The notes under the pieces were generated by a model. It did not search any database, was not told the origin of the DNA, and saw only the letters and a list, made by a program, of their open reading frames with translations. The position numbers and the translations under genes were made by a program. This document shows, one piece after another, positions 25,346 to 34,013 of a stretch of 64,000 nucleotides of DNA (its first letter is position 1; the number at the start of each line of letters is the position of its first letter). This DNA is from Streptomyces sp. HUAS CB01 (GTDB lineage: Bacteria > Actinomycetota > Actinomycetes > Streptomycetales > Streptomycetaceae), in the NCBI RefSeq assembly GCF_030406905.1, contig NZ_CP129137.1:7037501-7101500 (forward strand). The letters are read 5' to 3'.

Positions 25346-25790
25346 ATGCCGTTCCCGCACCCGTCGCCGTCCGTGCCCGAGGTCAACCCCCACGGGCGCG
25401 TACGAGCGGCAGGCCGCGACCCCGGCCGAGTGGGCGGGCCGCAGATCCTCTCCATGCCGGCGCGGCCGAGAGCGTCGTGATCGCCGATGCCGACGGGCTG
25501 CCCGTCGGCATCGGCAAGGCTCCCGTCCGGCGAGCGACCTCGGCATCACGGACCTCGTCCGGCCCGGCGGGACGCCCACCCTGTGGCTCTCCGTCGTCAA
25601 ATGGCCCGACGCCTCGCACATCGAGGACCAGGACCAGTGGTGGCACGGCGGCGTCACCCGCTCCGTCCGGCTCCGTTCCACCGACCGGCCGTACCTGGAC
25701 GACGTCGCCGTACGGGCAGGACGGGACGGTGGCCTGCGCGTCGGCTGCCGGGTCCGCGGAGCGCTCGGCGGGGCTGGTTCGCCGGCGCGG
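25346..25790 (+). pseudogene. Decayed N-terminus of a GH2 (LacZ-type) beta-galactosidase
   Basis: Consecutive LacZ-like segments are spread over three frames: MPFPHPSPSVPEVNP (frame starting at 25346), then TGAYERQAATPAEWAGR one frame over, then AESVVIADADGLPVGIGK, then GSRPASDLGITDLVRPGG, VVKWPDASHIEDQDQWWHGG and TRSVRLRSTDRPYLDDVAVR. The order and spacing match the first ~150 residues of the GH2 sugar-binding domain, including the EDQD-W landmark. At least three frameshifts are needed, and the remaining ~850 residues, with the catalytic domain, are absent. It is adjacent to the GH4-GH38 operon and divergent from it, so it was probably part of the same sugar-use locus. The YunG-hydrolase gene starts about 60 bp later. 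Confidence 0.8.
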
Positions 25791-25851
25791 GGCCGGAGGT
25801 GTGCGGGGCGGCAGGGACCGGCTGTCGGTGCCACCTGCGAGAGTGAGCGCC

Positions 25852-27024
25852 ATGGCGACGTGGCTGCTCACCGACATCGAACAGGCCCTGCGGCAGAGCT
25901 GGTCCGCCGCGACCTGCTCACCCGACGACCTCGCGCGCACCCCCTGGACCAGCGGCAATCCGGCCTGGGGGCACTGCGACATCACGGCGCTGGTCGTCCA
26001 CGACCTGCTGGGTGGCGACCTTGTCCTCGGCGAGGTGCATCTCGACGGCGAACAGCACGGTCACCACTGGTGGAACCGTCTCCCCGGCGGTCTCGAAGTC
26101 GATCTGACCCGCGAGCAGTTCCGGCGAGGGCAGACGGTCACCCCCGTCCGGGTCGTGGAGCGGCCCGCGGGCCGGCCGCTCCGACGCGGGGACGCCTATC
26201 GGGCACTTCGCGCACGCGTGGTCGAACGCCTCGGCGCGCTGCCCGCCGCGACCGCCGAGGAACCGGCGCGTTCCGCCGTGCGCATCGGCGGACGGCGCCT
26301 GTCCTACCTCGACCACGGAGGCACGGGCCGGCCGCTGCTCGCCCTCCACGGCCACTTCGGGGAGGCGCGGACGTTCGCCCGGCTGGCCCGGGAACTGGCC
26401 CCGGACTGGCGGGTCATCGCGCCCGACCAGCGAGGCCACGGCCATTCGGACCGTCCGGCGGACTTCTCCCGCGAAGGCTACGTCGATGATGCCGCCGCGC
26501 TGGCCGCCCGTCTCGGCCTGGAGGACGTCGTGGTCCTCGGTCACTCGCTCGGCGGGGTCAACGCCTACCAGCTCGCCGCCCGGCACCCGGGTCTCGTCAC
26601 GGCGCTCGTCGTGGAGGACATCGGCGTCGAGGTCGACGACGACCTCTCCTTCTGCCTGTCCTGGCCGGAGCGCGTGCCGACCCGCGCGGCGCTCGTCCGG
26701 TGCCTGGCCGGGTCGGCCCCGTACCTCACGGACGCCATCCGTGAGTACCCCGACGGGTGGGGACTCGCCTTCGCGCCCGAGGACATGGTCGCCTCCCAGC
26801 GGCAGCTCAACGGCGACCACTGGGACGACTGGCTGGCCGGTCACTGCCCCACGCTGCTGATCCGAGGCATCCGGAGTGACGTCCTCGGTGCCGGGCACGC
26901 CAGGGCCATGGTGGAGCGGCGGCCCCGGACCCGTCTCGTGGAACTCGACGCGGGGCACACGGTCCACGACACGGTCCCCCTGGAGTACGCGGCCGCCGTC
27001 AGGGACTTCCTCGCCGGTCTGTGA
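25852..27024 (+). CDS. YunG-like domain fused to an alpha/beta hydrolase
   Basis: 390 residues. Residues ~5-125 match the YunG family (DIEQALRQSWSAATCSPDDL; NPAWGHCDITALVVHDLLGG; HHWWNRLPGGLEVDLTREQF). Residues ~145-390 form an alpha/beta hydrolase with nucleophile Ser232 in LGHSLGGVNAYQ, a DQRGHGHSDRP oxyanion-side motif and His369 in DAGHTVHD. YunG proteins normally stand alone and have no known function, so this fusion may hint at one: a hydrolase steered by a substrate- or partner-binding YunG module. The ATG at 25852 fits the start of YunG homology; the frame is continuous, so the fusion is not an artefact visible here. Confidence 0.85.
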   Translation: MATWLLTDIEQALRQSWSAATCSPDDLARTPWTSGNPAWGHCDITALVVHDLLGGDLVLGEVHLDGEQHGHHWWNRLPGGLEVDLTREQFRRGQTVTPVRVVERPAGRPLRRGDAYRALRARVVERLGALPAATAEEPARSAVRIGGRRLSYLDHGGTGRPLLALHGHFGEARTFARLARELAPDWRVIAPDQRGHGHSDRPADFSREGYVDDAAALAARLGLEDVVVLGHSLGGVNAYQLAARHPGLVTALVVEDIGVEVDDDLSFCLSWPERVPTRAALVRCLAGSAPYLTDAIREYPDGWGLAFAPEDMVASQRQLNGDHWDDWLAGHCPTLLIRGIRSDVLGAGHARAMVERRPRTRLVELDAGHTVHDTVPLEYAAAVRDFLAGL

Positions 27025-27157
27025 CCTGCGCGGGCCGGGCAGCCGGCCGCCCGGGCGACCGCGTGCCCGGCGGCTGGCGGCCGGGTGAACGGTGCCCACC
27101 GGGCGCCGGCACCCGACGGGCCCGGACCCGCCACCACACCAGGCGTCCCGGGCAGCG

Positions 27158-28939
27158 CTACCCCAGATCGAACAGGTTCCGCAGCCCCAGCCGGTAGCGC
27201 GTGCGGTCGTGGCGCTTCAGGTGCTCCAGCTCCGGGGCGCGGAACAGGGGCTTGATCGTGCAGCGTTCGGCGGGCGAACCGATGCGGTCCAGGAGGGCGT
27301 TGACGGCCGCGCGGGCGGAGGCGTTGGCCCCCTCCATGGTGGCCAGGTCGATGTCGACGGACACGTAGTCGCCGGAGAGATGGAGATTGGGGACGGCCGT
27401 GGCCGCGGTGGGGCGGTTGTGGAAGGTCCCCACCGGGTGGATCAGCAGCTCGTCGTCGTTGGTGGGCTCGGGCGTGCCGAGGCCGTCGACCCCCGGATCC
27501 AGGAACCACGAGTGCAGGGCGCTGTCCTTGAGCACCGTGCGCCCCGTGTCGTTGAGCGCGGCCTTCAGCTGCGCCCACACCTCCCGGGCGACCTGCTCGC
27601 GCGTGCACTGCTTGGCGGTCTTCCCGTACAGGATGCCGGGCCGGTCCCACTCGGAGACGTCCACGGACAGGCAGTCGACGGCCGAGCCGTCGCCGTAGTC
27701 GCGCGGGAAGTCGCGGTGCGGCCAGTGCTCGGCCTGCTGGATCGCGGTCAGGGACCACGGCGAGTCGATGCAGTTGAGATGGCCGTGGAGCAGCGGAGCA
27801 CGCTCCGTCAGATAGAACTGGATGCCCGTCATCCAGTCGGTCTGCAGTGCGTCGCAGCGCGCGAGCTGCGGATCGGCGGCGCGCAGCGCCGGGCCCCAGG
27901 TGCGGCGGGCGTGTTCGACGGGGAGCGCCGAGACGTAGTGGTCGGCGGTGACGGTACGGCGCGCCCCCGACGGGTCCTCCAGCACCGCCCCGGTGATGCG
28001 GCCGGCTCCGTACGCGAGCTCGCGCAAGGTCCAGCCCACCCTGAACTCCACACCCAGCGAGCGCAGATGGGCGACCCAGGGGTCGATCCACGCCTCGTTC
28101 GTGGGCGCGTTGAGGACGCGGTCGAGCGGGCCGTCCGCGCCGCGGCCCAGCGCGTTGAAGACGAACGCCTCCAGCAGGGTGGCGACCGTCCGGGTGCTGG
28201 CCTCCTCGGCCTTGGTCGCCACGATGTTGCGGGTGAGCCCGACGGCGAGGATGCGCTGGTAGTCGTACGACATCCGCGCGGCCCGGATGAAGTCCCACCA
28301 CGGTGTGCGCTCCCAGGAGCCGTTCCGCCGTTCGTCGCAGCTGGTGAGGAAGACCAGGCCGCGGCCCGCGAAGTACGCCGTCTCGTGGGGCGGGATGTGG
28401 GTGACCGTGTCGAGGAAGGCGACCAGGGCGCGGCGGATCTCGTCGGGCGTCAGCTCGGCCGGACGGTTGCCGGGCCAGGGCAGCGGGATGCGCAGGTCCT
28501 CGCGGCCGGTGCGGGCGAAGGACATCTCCGGCGGTGCGACGAGGTTGTCCCAGACGCCGTTGCGGTTGCCGGGGAAGGGGATGCGGCGCATCGTGTCCGG
28601 CAGGTTGTGGTAGATGCCGGGGATGAAGCGGAATCCGTGCTCGGCGGGCAGATGGCGCCGGCCGCCCCTGCCGCTGCCCGGCACGTCCATGCTCCGGGCC
28701 TTGCCGCCGAGGGCTCTGCGCTCGTAGACGGTCACGGGTAAGCCCCGTTCGGCCAGTTCATGGGCGGCCGTGAGGCCCGCGACTCCGCCGCCCAGGACGG
28801 CTACGGACGGCCGTGGCGCGCGGGGCGCCGCCGACGCGGCCGGAGCCCCTGTGCCGAGGGCGGCCGCGGAGCCGGCCGCCGCGGCTCCCGCGATGAAGGT
28901 GCGCCGGGTCGCTCCCGACGTGGTTCCCGACCGATCCAT
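27158..28939 (-). CDS. Tat-exported FAD-dependent amine-oxidase/carotenoid-desaturase-like oxidoreductase
   Basis: 593 residues. The N-terminus is a twin-arginine signal (RRTFIAGAAAAGSAAALGTG). The FAD-binding motif is VAVLGGGVAGLTAAHELAER, followed by YERRALGGKARS, as in phytoene-desaturase/HpnE-like flavoproteins. The C-terminal FAD region reads LHLSGDYVSVDIDLATMEGA. Residues between show HGFRFIPGIYHNL. Expected to be folded with FAD in the cytoplasm and exported by Tat. The substrate is unknown; hydroxysqualene- or carotenoid-type substrates are possible. It is convergent with the YunG-hydrolase gene and divergent from the YchJ-like gene. Confidence 0.87.
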   Translation of the reverse strand: MDRSGTTSGATRRTFIAGAAAAGSAAALGTGAPAASAAPRAPRPSVAVLGGGVAGLTAAHELAERGLPVTVYERRALGGKARSMDVPGSGRGGRRHLPAEHGFRFIPGIYHNLPDTMRRIPFPGNRNGVWDNLVAPPEMSFARTGREDLRIPLPWPGNRPAELTPDEIRRALVAFLDTVTHIPPHETAYFAGRGLVFLTSCDERRNGSWERTPWWDFIRAARMSYDYQRILAVGLTRNIVATKAEEASTRTVATLLEAFVFNALGRGADGPLDRVLNAPTNEAWIDPWVAHLRSLGVEFRVGWTLRELAYGAGRITGAVLEDPSGARRTVTADHYVSALPVEHARRTWGPALRAADPQLARCDALQTDWMTGIQFYLTERAPLLHGHLNCIDSPWSLTAIQQAEHWPHRDFPRDYGDGSAVDCLSVDVSEWDRPGILYGKTAKQCTREQVAREVWAQLKAALNDTGRTVLKDSALHSWFLDPGVDGLGTPEPTNDDELLIHPVGTFHNRPTAATAVPNLHLSGDYVSVDIDLATMEGANASARAAVNALLDRIGSPAERCTIKPLFRAPELEHLKRHDRTRYRLGLRNLFDLG

Positions 28940-29064
28940 GCCCAGCCCCTACTCGACGGTAACTGTCAGATCCGGCGCAGGAGCATACGGTCGGCCCTCG
29001 TGACCCGGAAGCGCCGCGCGGGCCCATTCACCCAGCGCGACACCGGTCAGGACACAATGGCCCC

Positions 29065-29490
29065 ATGGCCCGACGTACCACCCGCCCCCAGCAGCCCACC
29101 GTCACCGACGGCTCGCCCTGCCCCTGCGGACTGCCCGCCGCGTACGGGGCCTGCTGCGGCAGGTTCCACACCGGAGCGACCGCCGCCCCGTCCGCGGAAC
29201 TGCTGATGCGGTCCCGCTACTGCGCCTTCGTCGTCCGTGACGAGGCCTATCTGCTGCGCACCTGGCACCCGGAATACCGGCCGAGCAGTGTGGAATTCGA
29301 TCCCGCGATGCGCTGGACCGGTCTGGAGATCCGGGACACCACCGAGGGCAGCATGTTCCACACCACCGGCACGGTCACGTTCGTCGCCCGCTACACCCGG
29401 GGCGGGGAGCCCGGACAGCTCCACGAGCGCAGCCACTTCGAGCGGCACGACGGCGCCTGGGTGTACGTGAACGGCACCTTCATGGAATGA
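29065..29490 (+). CDS. YchJ-family (UPF0225) SEC-C protein
   Basis: 141 residues. An N-terminal SEC-C zinc motif (CPCGLPAAYGACCGRFH) is followed by PSAELLMRSRYCAFVVRDEA and YLLRTWHPEYRPSSVEFDP, which is the YchJ core (an NTF2-like fold). The C-terminus HERSHFERHDGAWVYVNG is also typical. The function is unknown; SEC-C modules bind zinc and appear in proteins linked to translation or protein quality control. Its short spacing (125 bp) to the divergent Tat flavoprotein gene leaves room for both promoters. Confidence 0.9.
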   Translation: MARRTTRPQQPTVTDGSPCPCGLPAAYGACCGRFHTGATAAPSAELLMRSRYCAFVVRDEAYLLRTWHPEYRPSSVEFDPAMRWTGLEIRDTTEGSMFHTTGTVTFVARYTRGGEPGQLHERSHFERHDGAWVYVNGTFME

Positions 29491-29874
29491 GCGCCCCGGC
29501 GTGCCGCGGGCGGTCCGTGCACACCGGGCCCGGCGCGCCACTGCGGCAGCCGGGACGACGCCGGGCCGAGGCCCGTGGGTTCGCGGCGCCCCGATCCGCC
29601 CCCGCGGAAAGGCGGTTGCCGGTCCGGCCGGGTCCCGCCCCCGGGACGGTGGTGCGCGGGTGCCGTCGCCGTGCGGCGCGAACGCGAGCCGGCCGGGCGG
29701 CGGGTGGTGCGGCTCCCCCGGCTCTCCGGCCGTGCGGCGGGTGGTGCTCCCTCGGCTCTCCGGCACCCCGGTTCTCCGGCACCCCGAGGCTTCCCGGCTT
29801 CCCGGCTCCCCGAGGCTTCCCGGTCTCTGCCGTGGGCCCTCGGTCCTGCTGCCGCGCAGACCCCCGAAACGGTG
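29491..29874. repeat. Gene-free interval with short imperfect tandem repeats
   Basis: 384 bp with no convincing gene. From 29719 to 29830 the motifs CGGCTCTCCGG, TCTCCGGCACCCCG (29757-29770 and 29773-29786, period 16) and GAGGCTTCCCGG recur. The tract lies downstream of two convergent genes and is likely non-coding. Confidence 0.55.
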
Positions 29875-30324
29875 TCAGACGCTCGTCGTCGAGCCCGGCC
29901 GCACGATCATCAGCGTGGTGACGACCGCCCACAGCAGGTTGAAGATCCCCGTGTACATCGCCAGCCGCTTGGTGTCGGCGATCACCACGGGACCTTCCAG
30001 CACCGCGCTCTGCCGGGGCAGTACCAGCGCCGCCAGGACGGCGGCGGCCGCGGCGGTGAGCACCATCGAGACGATCAGCCATGCGTCCCCGAGCACGCCG
30101 AGCTGCCCCGCGGTGGCGAGCCCGAAGACCGGGACGGTGACGCCGACGAGGGCGTACGCCCGGCAGACGCGGTGGAGGTTCGTGAGGACGGCCCGGGCCC
30201 GCTCGTCCTCGGGCGAGGCGATGACCTGCCGGGCGGTCGGGGGGAACATGCTGGCCGCCACGGCCACCGGCCCCACGGCGATGATCGCGGCCAGGACGTG
30301 GACGACAAGAAGGATCTTGGTCAC
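29875..30324 (-). CDS. DUF2269-like integral membrane protein
   Basis: 149 residues with four hydrophobic segments: ILLVVHVLAAIIAVGPVAVA near the start, then AYALVGVTVPVFGLATAGQL, WLIVSMVLTAAAAAVLAALV and NLLWAVVTTLMIVRPG. The early HVLAAIIAVGP motif is usual for DUF2269 proteins. No catalytic residues are visible. The gene stands alone, with about 125 bp to the next gene. Its function is unknown. Confidence 0.8.
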   Translation of the reverse strand: MTKILLVVHVLAAIIAVGPVAVAASMFPPTARQVIASPEDERARAVLTNLHRVCRAYALVGVTVPVFGLATAGQLGVLGDAWLIVSMVLTAAAAAVLAALVLPRQSAVLEGPVVIADTKRLAMYTGIFNLLWAVVTTLMIVRPGSTTSV

Positions 30325-30449
30325 GGAGTGACGCTAACGGCGGCTGCCGGACCCCTGACAGTGGCGGGAGTGCCAGGTGTCAACAGATTCCCGCCAGTGC
30401 CGCGCGGCAGGGGCCCGCCCCGTCCGGCCACGGCGCCGGCGGTGTCCAC

Positions 30450-30710
30450 CTACGGGCGCGGTCCGCCCGGACGGACCACCAGGCCCGGGTTGTAGGCGGC
30501 GAGGATCTTGTTCGCCCGGGCCAGCACGGCCAGGGCGTGCTCCCGGTCCGCCTGGTCCTCGCTGCAGAACGGTGCCCGGAACCGCATGGCCTCGCGCGCC
30601 GCACACTCGGCTTCGATCTCCGCCTGCAGCACGCCGAGCGGCATGCAGGACCCGATCAGGGCGGCCACACCGTCGGGAATCGGGACGGGGACGAGGTTGG
30701 ACGCGGTCAC
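30450..30710 (-). CDS. Hypothetical small protein
   Basis: 86 residues from GTG at 30710, with AAAGGA 6 nt upstream. It reads VPIPDGVAALIGSCMPLGVL, then an amphipathic EIEAECAAREAMRFRAPFCS helix, and QADREHALAVLARANKILAA. No membrane segment or known motif is clear. It is divergent from the acyl-CoA ligase gene. GC3 bias supports coding. I do not recognise a family. Confidence 0.65.
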   Translation of the reverse strand: MTASNLVPVPIPDGVAALIGSCMPLGVLQAEIEAECAAREAMRFRAPFCSEDQADREHALAVLARANKILAAYNPGLVVRPGGPRP

Positions 30711-30918
30711 GTGGTGTCCTTTGCTGATGTTGCTCCGGGGTCGCCGGGCATGGGTGGTGTTCTCCTCTATACGTACCGGATGCGCTTCACGGTTCGTCAG
30801 CCGGGACGTCTCTGTGTGGAAACCGTTCGGTCGCGACCGTTGATTTCTCCTTACGCGGGAGTAAGTTGACCCGCCTGTAACCCCCGGTAAGTCCGCTTGC
30901 GCCGAACAGGAGCCGCCG

Positions 30919-32832
30919 ATGGGCGTACGCAGGGATCTGAGGAGGGCCAGGCGCCGAGCCGACCTGGCGGGACGCGCCACCGTGGAACTGGTCAGGGAGA
31001 ACGGGACCGTACGCGAGGTGCGCGCCGCTCCGCTCGCCGGGCCCGCCGTCTCGGGGTCCGCGGCCGACATCCCCTTCGTCAACGCCGAGGAGGCCCCCGG
31101 TGCCGTCGTCCTCCGCCGCAAGGAGGGCGACGGCTGGCGGCCCGTCACCGCGGCCGCGTTCGCCCGGGAGGTCACCGCCGTCGCCAAGGGACTCGTCGCC
31201 GCGGGTCTCGAGCCCGGCGACCGGGTCGCCCTGATGTCCCGCACCCGCTACGAATGGACCGTCCTCGACTTCGCGGTGTGGGCCGCGGGCGGGCAGTCCG
31301 TCCCCGTCTACGCCACCTCGTCCGCCGAGCAGGTCGCCTGGATCCTGAGCGACTCGGGCGCCCGGTTCGCCGTCGTGGAGAACGAGGGGAACGCCGCCAC
31401 CCTGGCGGACGCGGCACGGCTGCTCCCGGAACCGCCCCGGACCTGGAGCATCGACGGCGGCGCGCTGCGCGAGCTCACCGAGCTGGGCACCCGCACCTCC
31501 GACGAGGAGATCGCCGGGCGGCGCGGCGCCCTCGGCCCCGACAGCGTCGCCACCCTCTGCTACACCTCCGGGACCACGGGCCGCCCCAAGGGCTGTGTGC
31601 TCACCCACGGCAATCTCCACGCGGAGGCCGCCAACACCGTGGAGCTGCTCCACCCGGTGTTCGAGGAGATCACCGGCCAGACCGCCTCGACCCTGCTGTT
31701 CCTGCCCCTCGCCCACATCCTCGGCCGGACCATCCAGCTCGCCTGTCTCCTGGCGCGCATCGAGCTCGGCCACTGCCCCGGCATCAGACCCGACGAACTC
31801 CGCCCCGAACTGCGGTCGTTCCGGCCCACGTTCGTCGTCGGCGTCCCGTACCTCTTCGAGAAGATCCACGACACGGGCCGGGCGACCGCCGAGCGGATCG
31901 GACGCGGTGCCTCCTTCGAGCGGGCCGACCGGATCGCCGTACGGTTCGGCGAGACGTACCTCGGGAAGTTCCTCGGCCGGGGGAAGGGACCGGGACCGGG
32001 GCTGTACCTCGCCTGGGCGCTGTACGACCTGCTCGTCTACCGCCGCGTCCGCAAGGAGCTCGGCGGCCGGCTGCGCTACGCCATCAGCGGCGGCTCCCCG
32101 CTCGACCGCCGGCTCAATCTCTTCTTCTACGCCGCCGGGATCATCGTCTACGAGGGGTACGGCCTCACCGAGACCACCGCGGCCGCCACGATCATCCCGC
32201 CCCTGGGCCCCCGCCCCGGCACCGTCGGCCTGCCCGTGCCCGGGACGGCGATACGGATCGCCGACGACGGCGAGGTCCTGGTCAAGGGCGGCATCGTCTT
32301 CGGCTCGTACTGGAACGACCCGGCCGCCACCGCGGAGGTGCTCGACGGAGGCTGGTTCGCCACCGGTGACCTCGGGAGCCTCGACGACGAGGGCTATCTG
32401 ACCATCACCGGCCGGAAGAAGGACATCCTTGTCACCTCCGGTGGCAAGAACGTGTCACCCGCGGTCCTGGAGGACCGGCTGCGCAGCCGCCCGCCGGTCG
32501 GCCAGTGCGTCGTGGTGGGGGACGGCCGCCCCTTCGTCGCCGCACTCGTCACGCTCGACCCCGAGGCGGTCCCGCACTGGCTCGCGGTCCGCAGACGGCC
32601 CGCGGACACAACACTCACCGACCTGTGCGACGACCCGGAGATGATCGCCGACGTCGGCAAGGCGGTCGACTACGCCAACCAGGCGGTCTCCCGGGCGGAG
32701 TCCATCCGTGAATTCCGCCTCGTCGCGGGGGAGTTCACCGAGGAGAACGGACTGCTGACGCCGTCGCTCAAGGTCAGGCGGCACGCGGTGGCCGAGGCGT
32801 ACGAGGCCGAGATCGAAGCGCTGTACCGCTGA
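30919..32832 (+). CDS. Long-chain-fatty-acid-CoA ligase-like AMP-forming synthetase
   Basis: 637 residues. The P-loop-like ATP motif is YTSGTTGRPKGCVLTHGN; the A5-type motif is EGYGLTETTAAATI; the A7-A8 hinge region is WFATGDLGSLDDEGYLTITG and GRKKDILVTSGGKNVSP. The long insertion and the early 'DRVALMSRTRYEWTVLDFAV' segment are typical of bacterial FadD15/long-chain ligases. It activates fatty acids to acyl-CoA through acyl-AMP. It starts a rightward unit with a ~208-bp divergent promoter region shared with the small gene at 30450. A weak inverted repeat lies downstream at 32840-32876. Confidence 0.92.
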   Translation: MGVRRDLRRARRRADLAGRATVELVRENGTVREVRAAPLAGPAVSGSAADIPFVNAEEAPGAVVLRRKEGDGWRPVTAAAFAREVTAVAKGLVAAGLEPGDRVALMSRTRYEWTVLDFAVWAAGGQSVPVYATSSAEQVAWILSDSGARFAVVENEGNAATLADAARLLPEPPRTWSIDGGALRELTELGTRTSDEEIAGRRGALGPDSVATLCYTSGTTGRPKGCVLTHGNLHAEAANTVELLHPVFEEITGQTASTLLFLPLAHILGRTIQLACLLARIELGHCPGIRPDELRPELRSFRPTFVVGVPYLFEKIHDTGRATAERIGRGASFERADRIAVRFGETYLGKFLGRGKGPGPGLYLAWALYDLLVYRRVRKELGGRLRYAISGGSPLDRRLNLFFYAAGIIVYEGYGLTETTAAATIIPPLGPRPGTVGLPVPGTAIRIADDGEVLVKGGIVFGSYWNDPAATAEVLDGGWFATGDLGSLDDEGYLTITGRKKDILVTSGGKNVSPAVLEDRLRSRPPVGQCVVVGDGRPFVAALVTLDPEAVPHWLAVRRRPADTTLTDLCDDPEMIADVGKAVDYANQAVSRAESIREFRLVAGEFTEENGLLTPSLKVRRHAVAEAYEAEIEALYR

Positions 32833-32887
32833 TAGGGGCCGGCTTCGCGGCGGGCACGGCCCCCACACGGAAGCCGCCGTCCGTGGT

Positions 32888-33961
32888 TCACCTGGGCGGC
32901 GGCGCCGACAGCACCTCCGAGAGGTCGTAGCGCACCGGCTCCTCCAGCTGGGCGTACGTGCAGCTCTCCGGGGTGCGGTCGGGCCGCCAGCGCCGGAACT
33001 GCGCCGTGTGCCGGAAGCGGTCGCCCTCCATGTGGTCGTACGCGACCTCCACCACCCGTTCGGGCCGCAGCGCCACCCACGACAGGTCCTTCTTGCCCGA
33101 CCAGCGGCTCGGCGCGCCGGGCAGCCGGGCCGACTCGTGCGCCTCCTCCTCGGCCCAGCGCGCCCAGGGGTGTTCCGACACGTCCGCCAGGCGCAGCGGC
33201 TCCAGCTCGGCGACCAGCTCCTCGCGGCGCTTCATGGAGAACGCGGCGCAGACGCCCACGTGCTGCAGCGCACCCTCCGAGTCGTACAGGCCGAGCAGCA
33301 GGGAACCGACGACCGGCCCGCTCTTGTGGAAGCGGTAGCCGGCGACGACCACGTCCGCGGTCCGCTCGTGCTTGATCTTGTACATCAGCCGTGCGTCGGG
33401 CCGGTACGGAAGGTCCAGCGGCTTGGCGATCACCCCGTCGAGCCCGGCCCCCTCGTACTGCTCGAACCACTGTTCCGCGACGGTCGTGTCCGTCGTCGCC
33501 GGCGCGACGTACACCGGCTCGCGCGCACCCGAGAGCGCCTCGACGAGCGCGGCGCGCCGCTCGGCGAGCGGGGTGTCTAGCAGCGAGTCGTCGCCGAGGG
33601 CGAGGAGGTCGAAGGCCACGAAACCGGCCGGGGTGCGCTCGGCGAGCATCCGCACCCGGGAGTCCGCCGGATGGATGCGCTCGGTGAGCCGGTCGAAGTC
33701 GAGCCGCCCCTCGTGGGCGATCACGATCTCGCCGTCGACGACACAGCGCTGCGGCAGATTGGCGCGCAGGGCGGTGACCAGCTCGGGGAAATAGCGGGTC
33801 AGCGGCTTCCCGGTGCGGCTGCCGATCACCACCTCGTCCGCGTCCCGGTGGACGATCGCACGGAAGCCGTCCCACTTGGCCTCGTACTGCATCCCGGGCG
33901 GGATCTTCGCCACGGACTTGGCGAGCATCGGTTTCACGGGTGGCATGACCGGCAGATCCAT
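32888..33961 (-). CDS. ATP-dependent DNA ligase (LigC/LigD ligase-domain type)
   Basis: 357 residues from ATG at 33961. The adenylation motif is EAKWDGFRA with Lys29 as the AMP acceptor. Other ligase motifs are VVDGEIVIAHEGRLDFDRL, GVIAKPLDLPYRPDARLMYK and VAYDHMEGDRFRHTAQFRRW. It contains only the nucleotidyltransferase and OB-fold regions, without polymerase or nuclease domains. It should seal nicks and, with Ku, broken ends. The gene is divergent from a polymerase-domain gene, so the parts that form one LigD in other bacteria are split here. No Ku gene is in the window. Confidence 0.9.
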   Translation of the reverse strand: MDLPVMPPVKPMLAKSVAKIPPGMQYEAKWDGFRAIVHRDADEVVIGSRTGKPLTRYFPELVTALRANLPQRCVVDGEIVIAHEGRLDFDRLTERIHPADSRVRMLAERTPAGFVAFDLLALGDDSLLDTPLAERRAALVEALSGAREPVYVAPATTDTTVAEQWFEQYEGAGLDGVIAKPLDLPYRPDARLMYKIKHERTADVVVAGYRFHKSGPVVGSLLLGLYDSEGALQHVGVCAAFSMKRREELVAELEPLRLADVSEHPWARWAEEEAHESARLPGAPSRWSGKKDLSWVALRPERVVEVAYDHMEGDRFRHTAQFRRWRPDRTPESCTYAQLEEPVRYDLSEVLSAPPPR

Positions 33962-34013
33962 AGGGCGATTGTCCGGTATGCATGGATTCCTGGCACGGCC
34001 TACGCTGACGGTC

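Noticed and set aside
29719..29830. Tandem CGGCTCTCC-type repeats as a CRISPR array
   Set aside because: Units are short, imperfect and adjacent, with no spacers of constant length and no cas genes.
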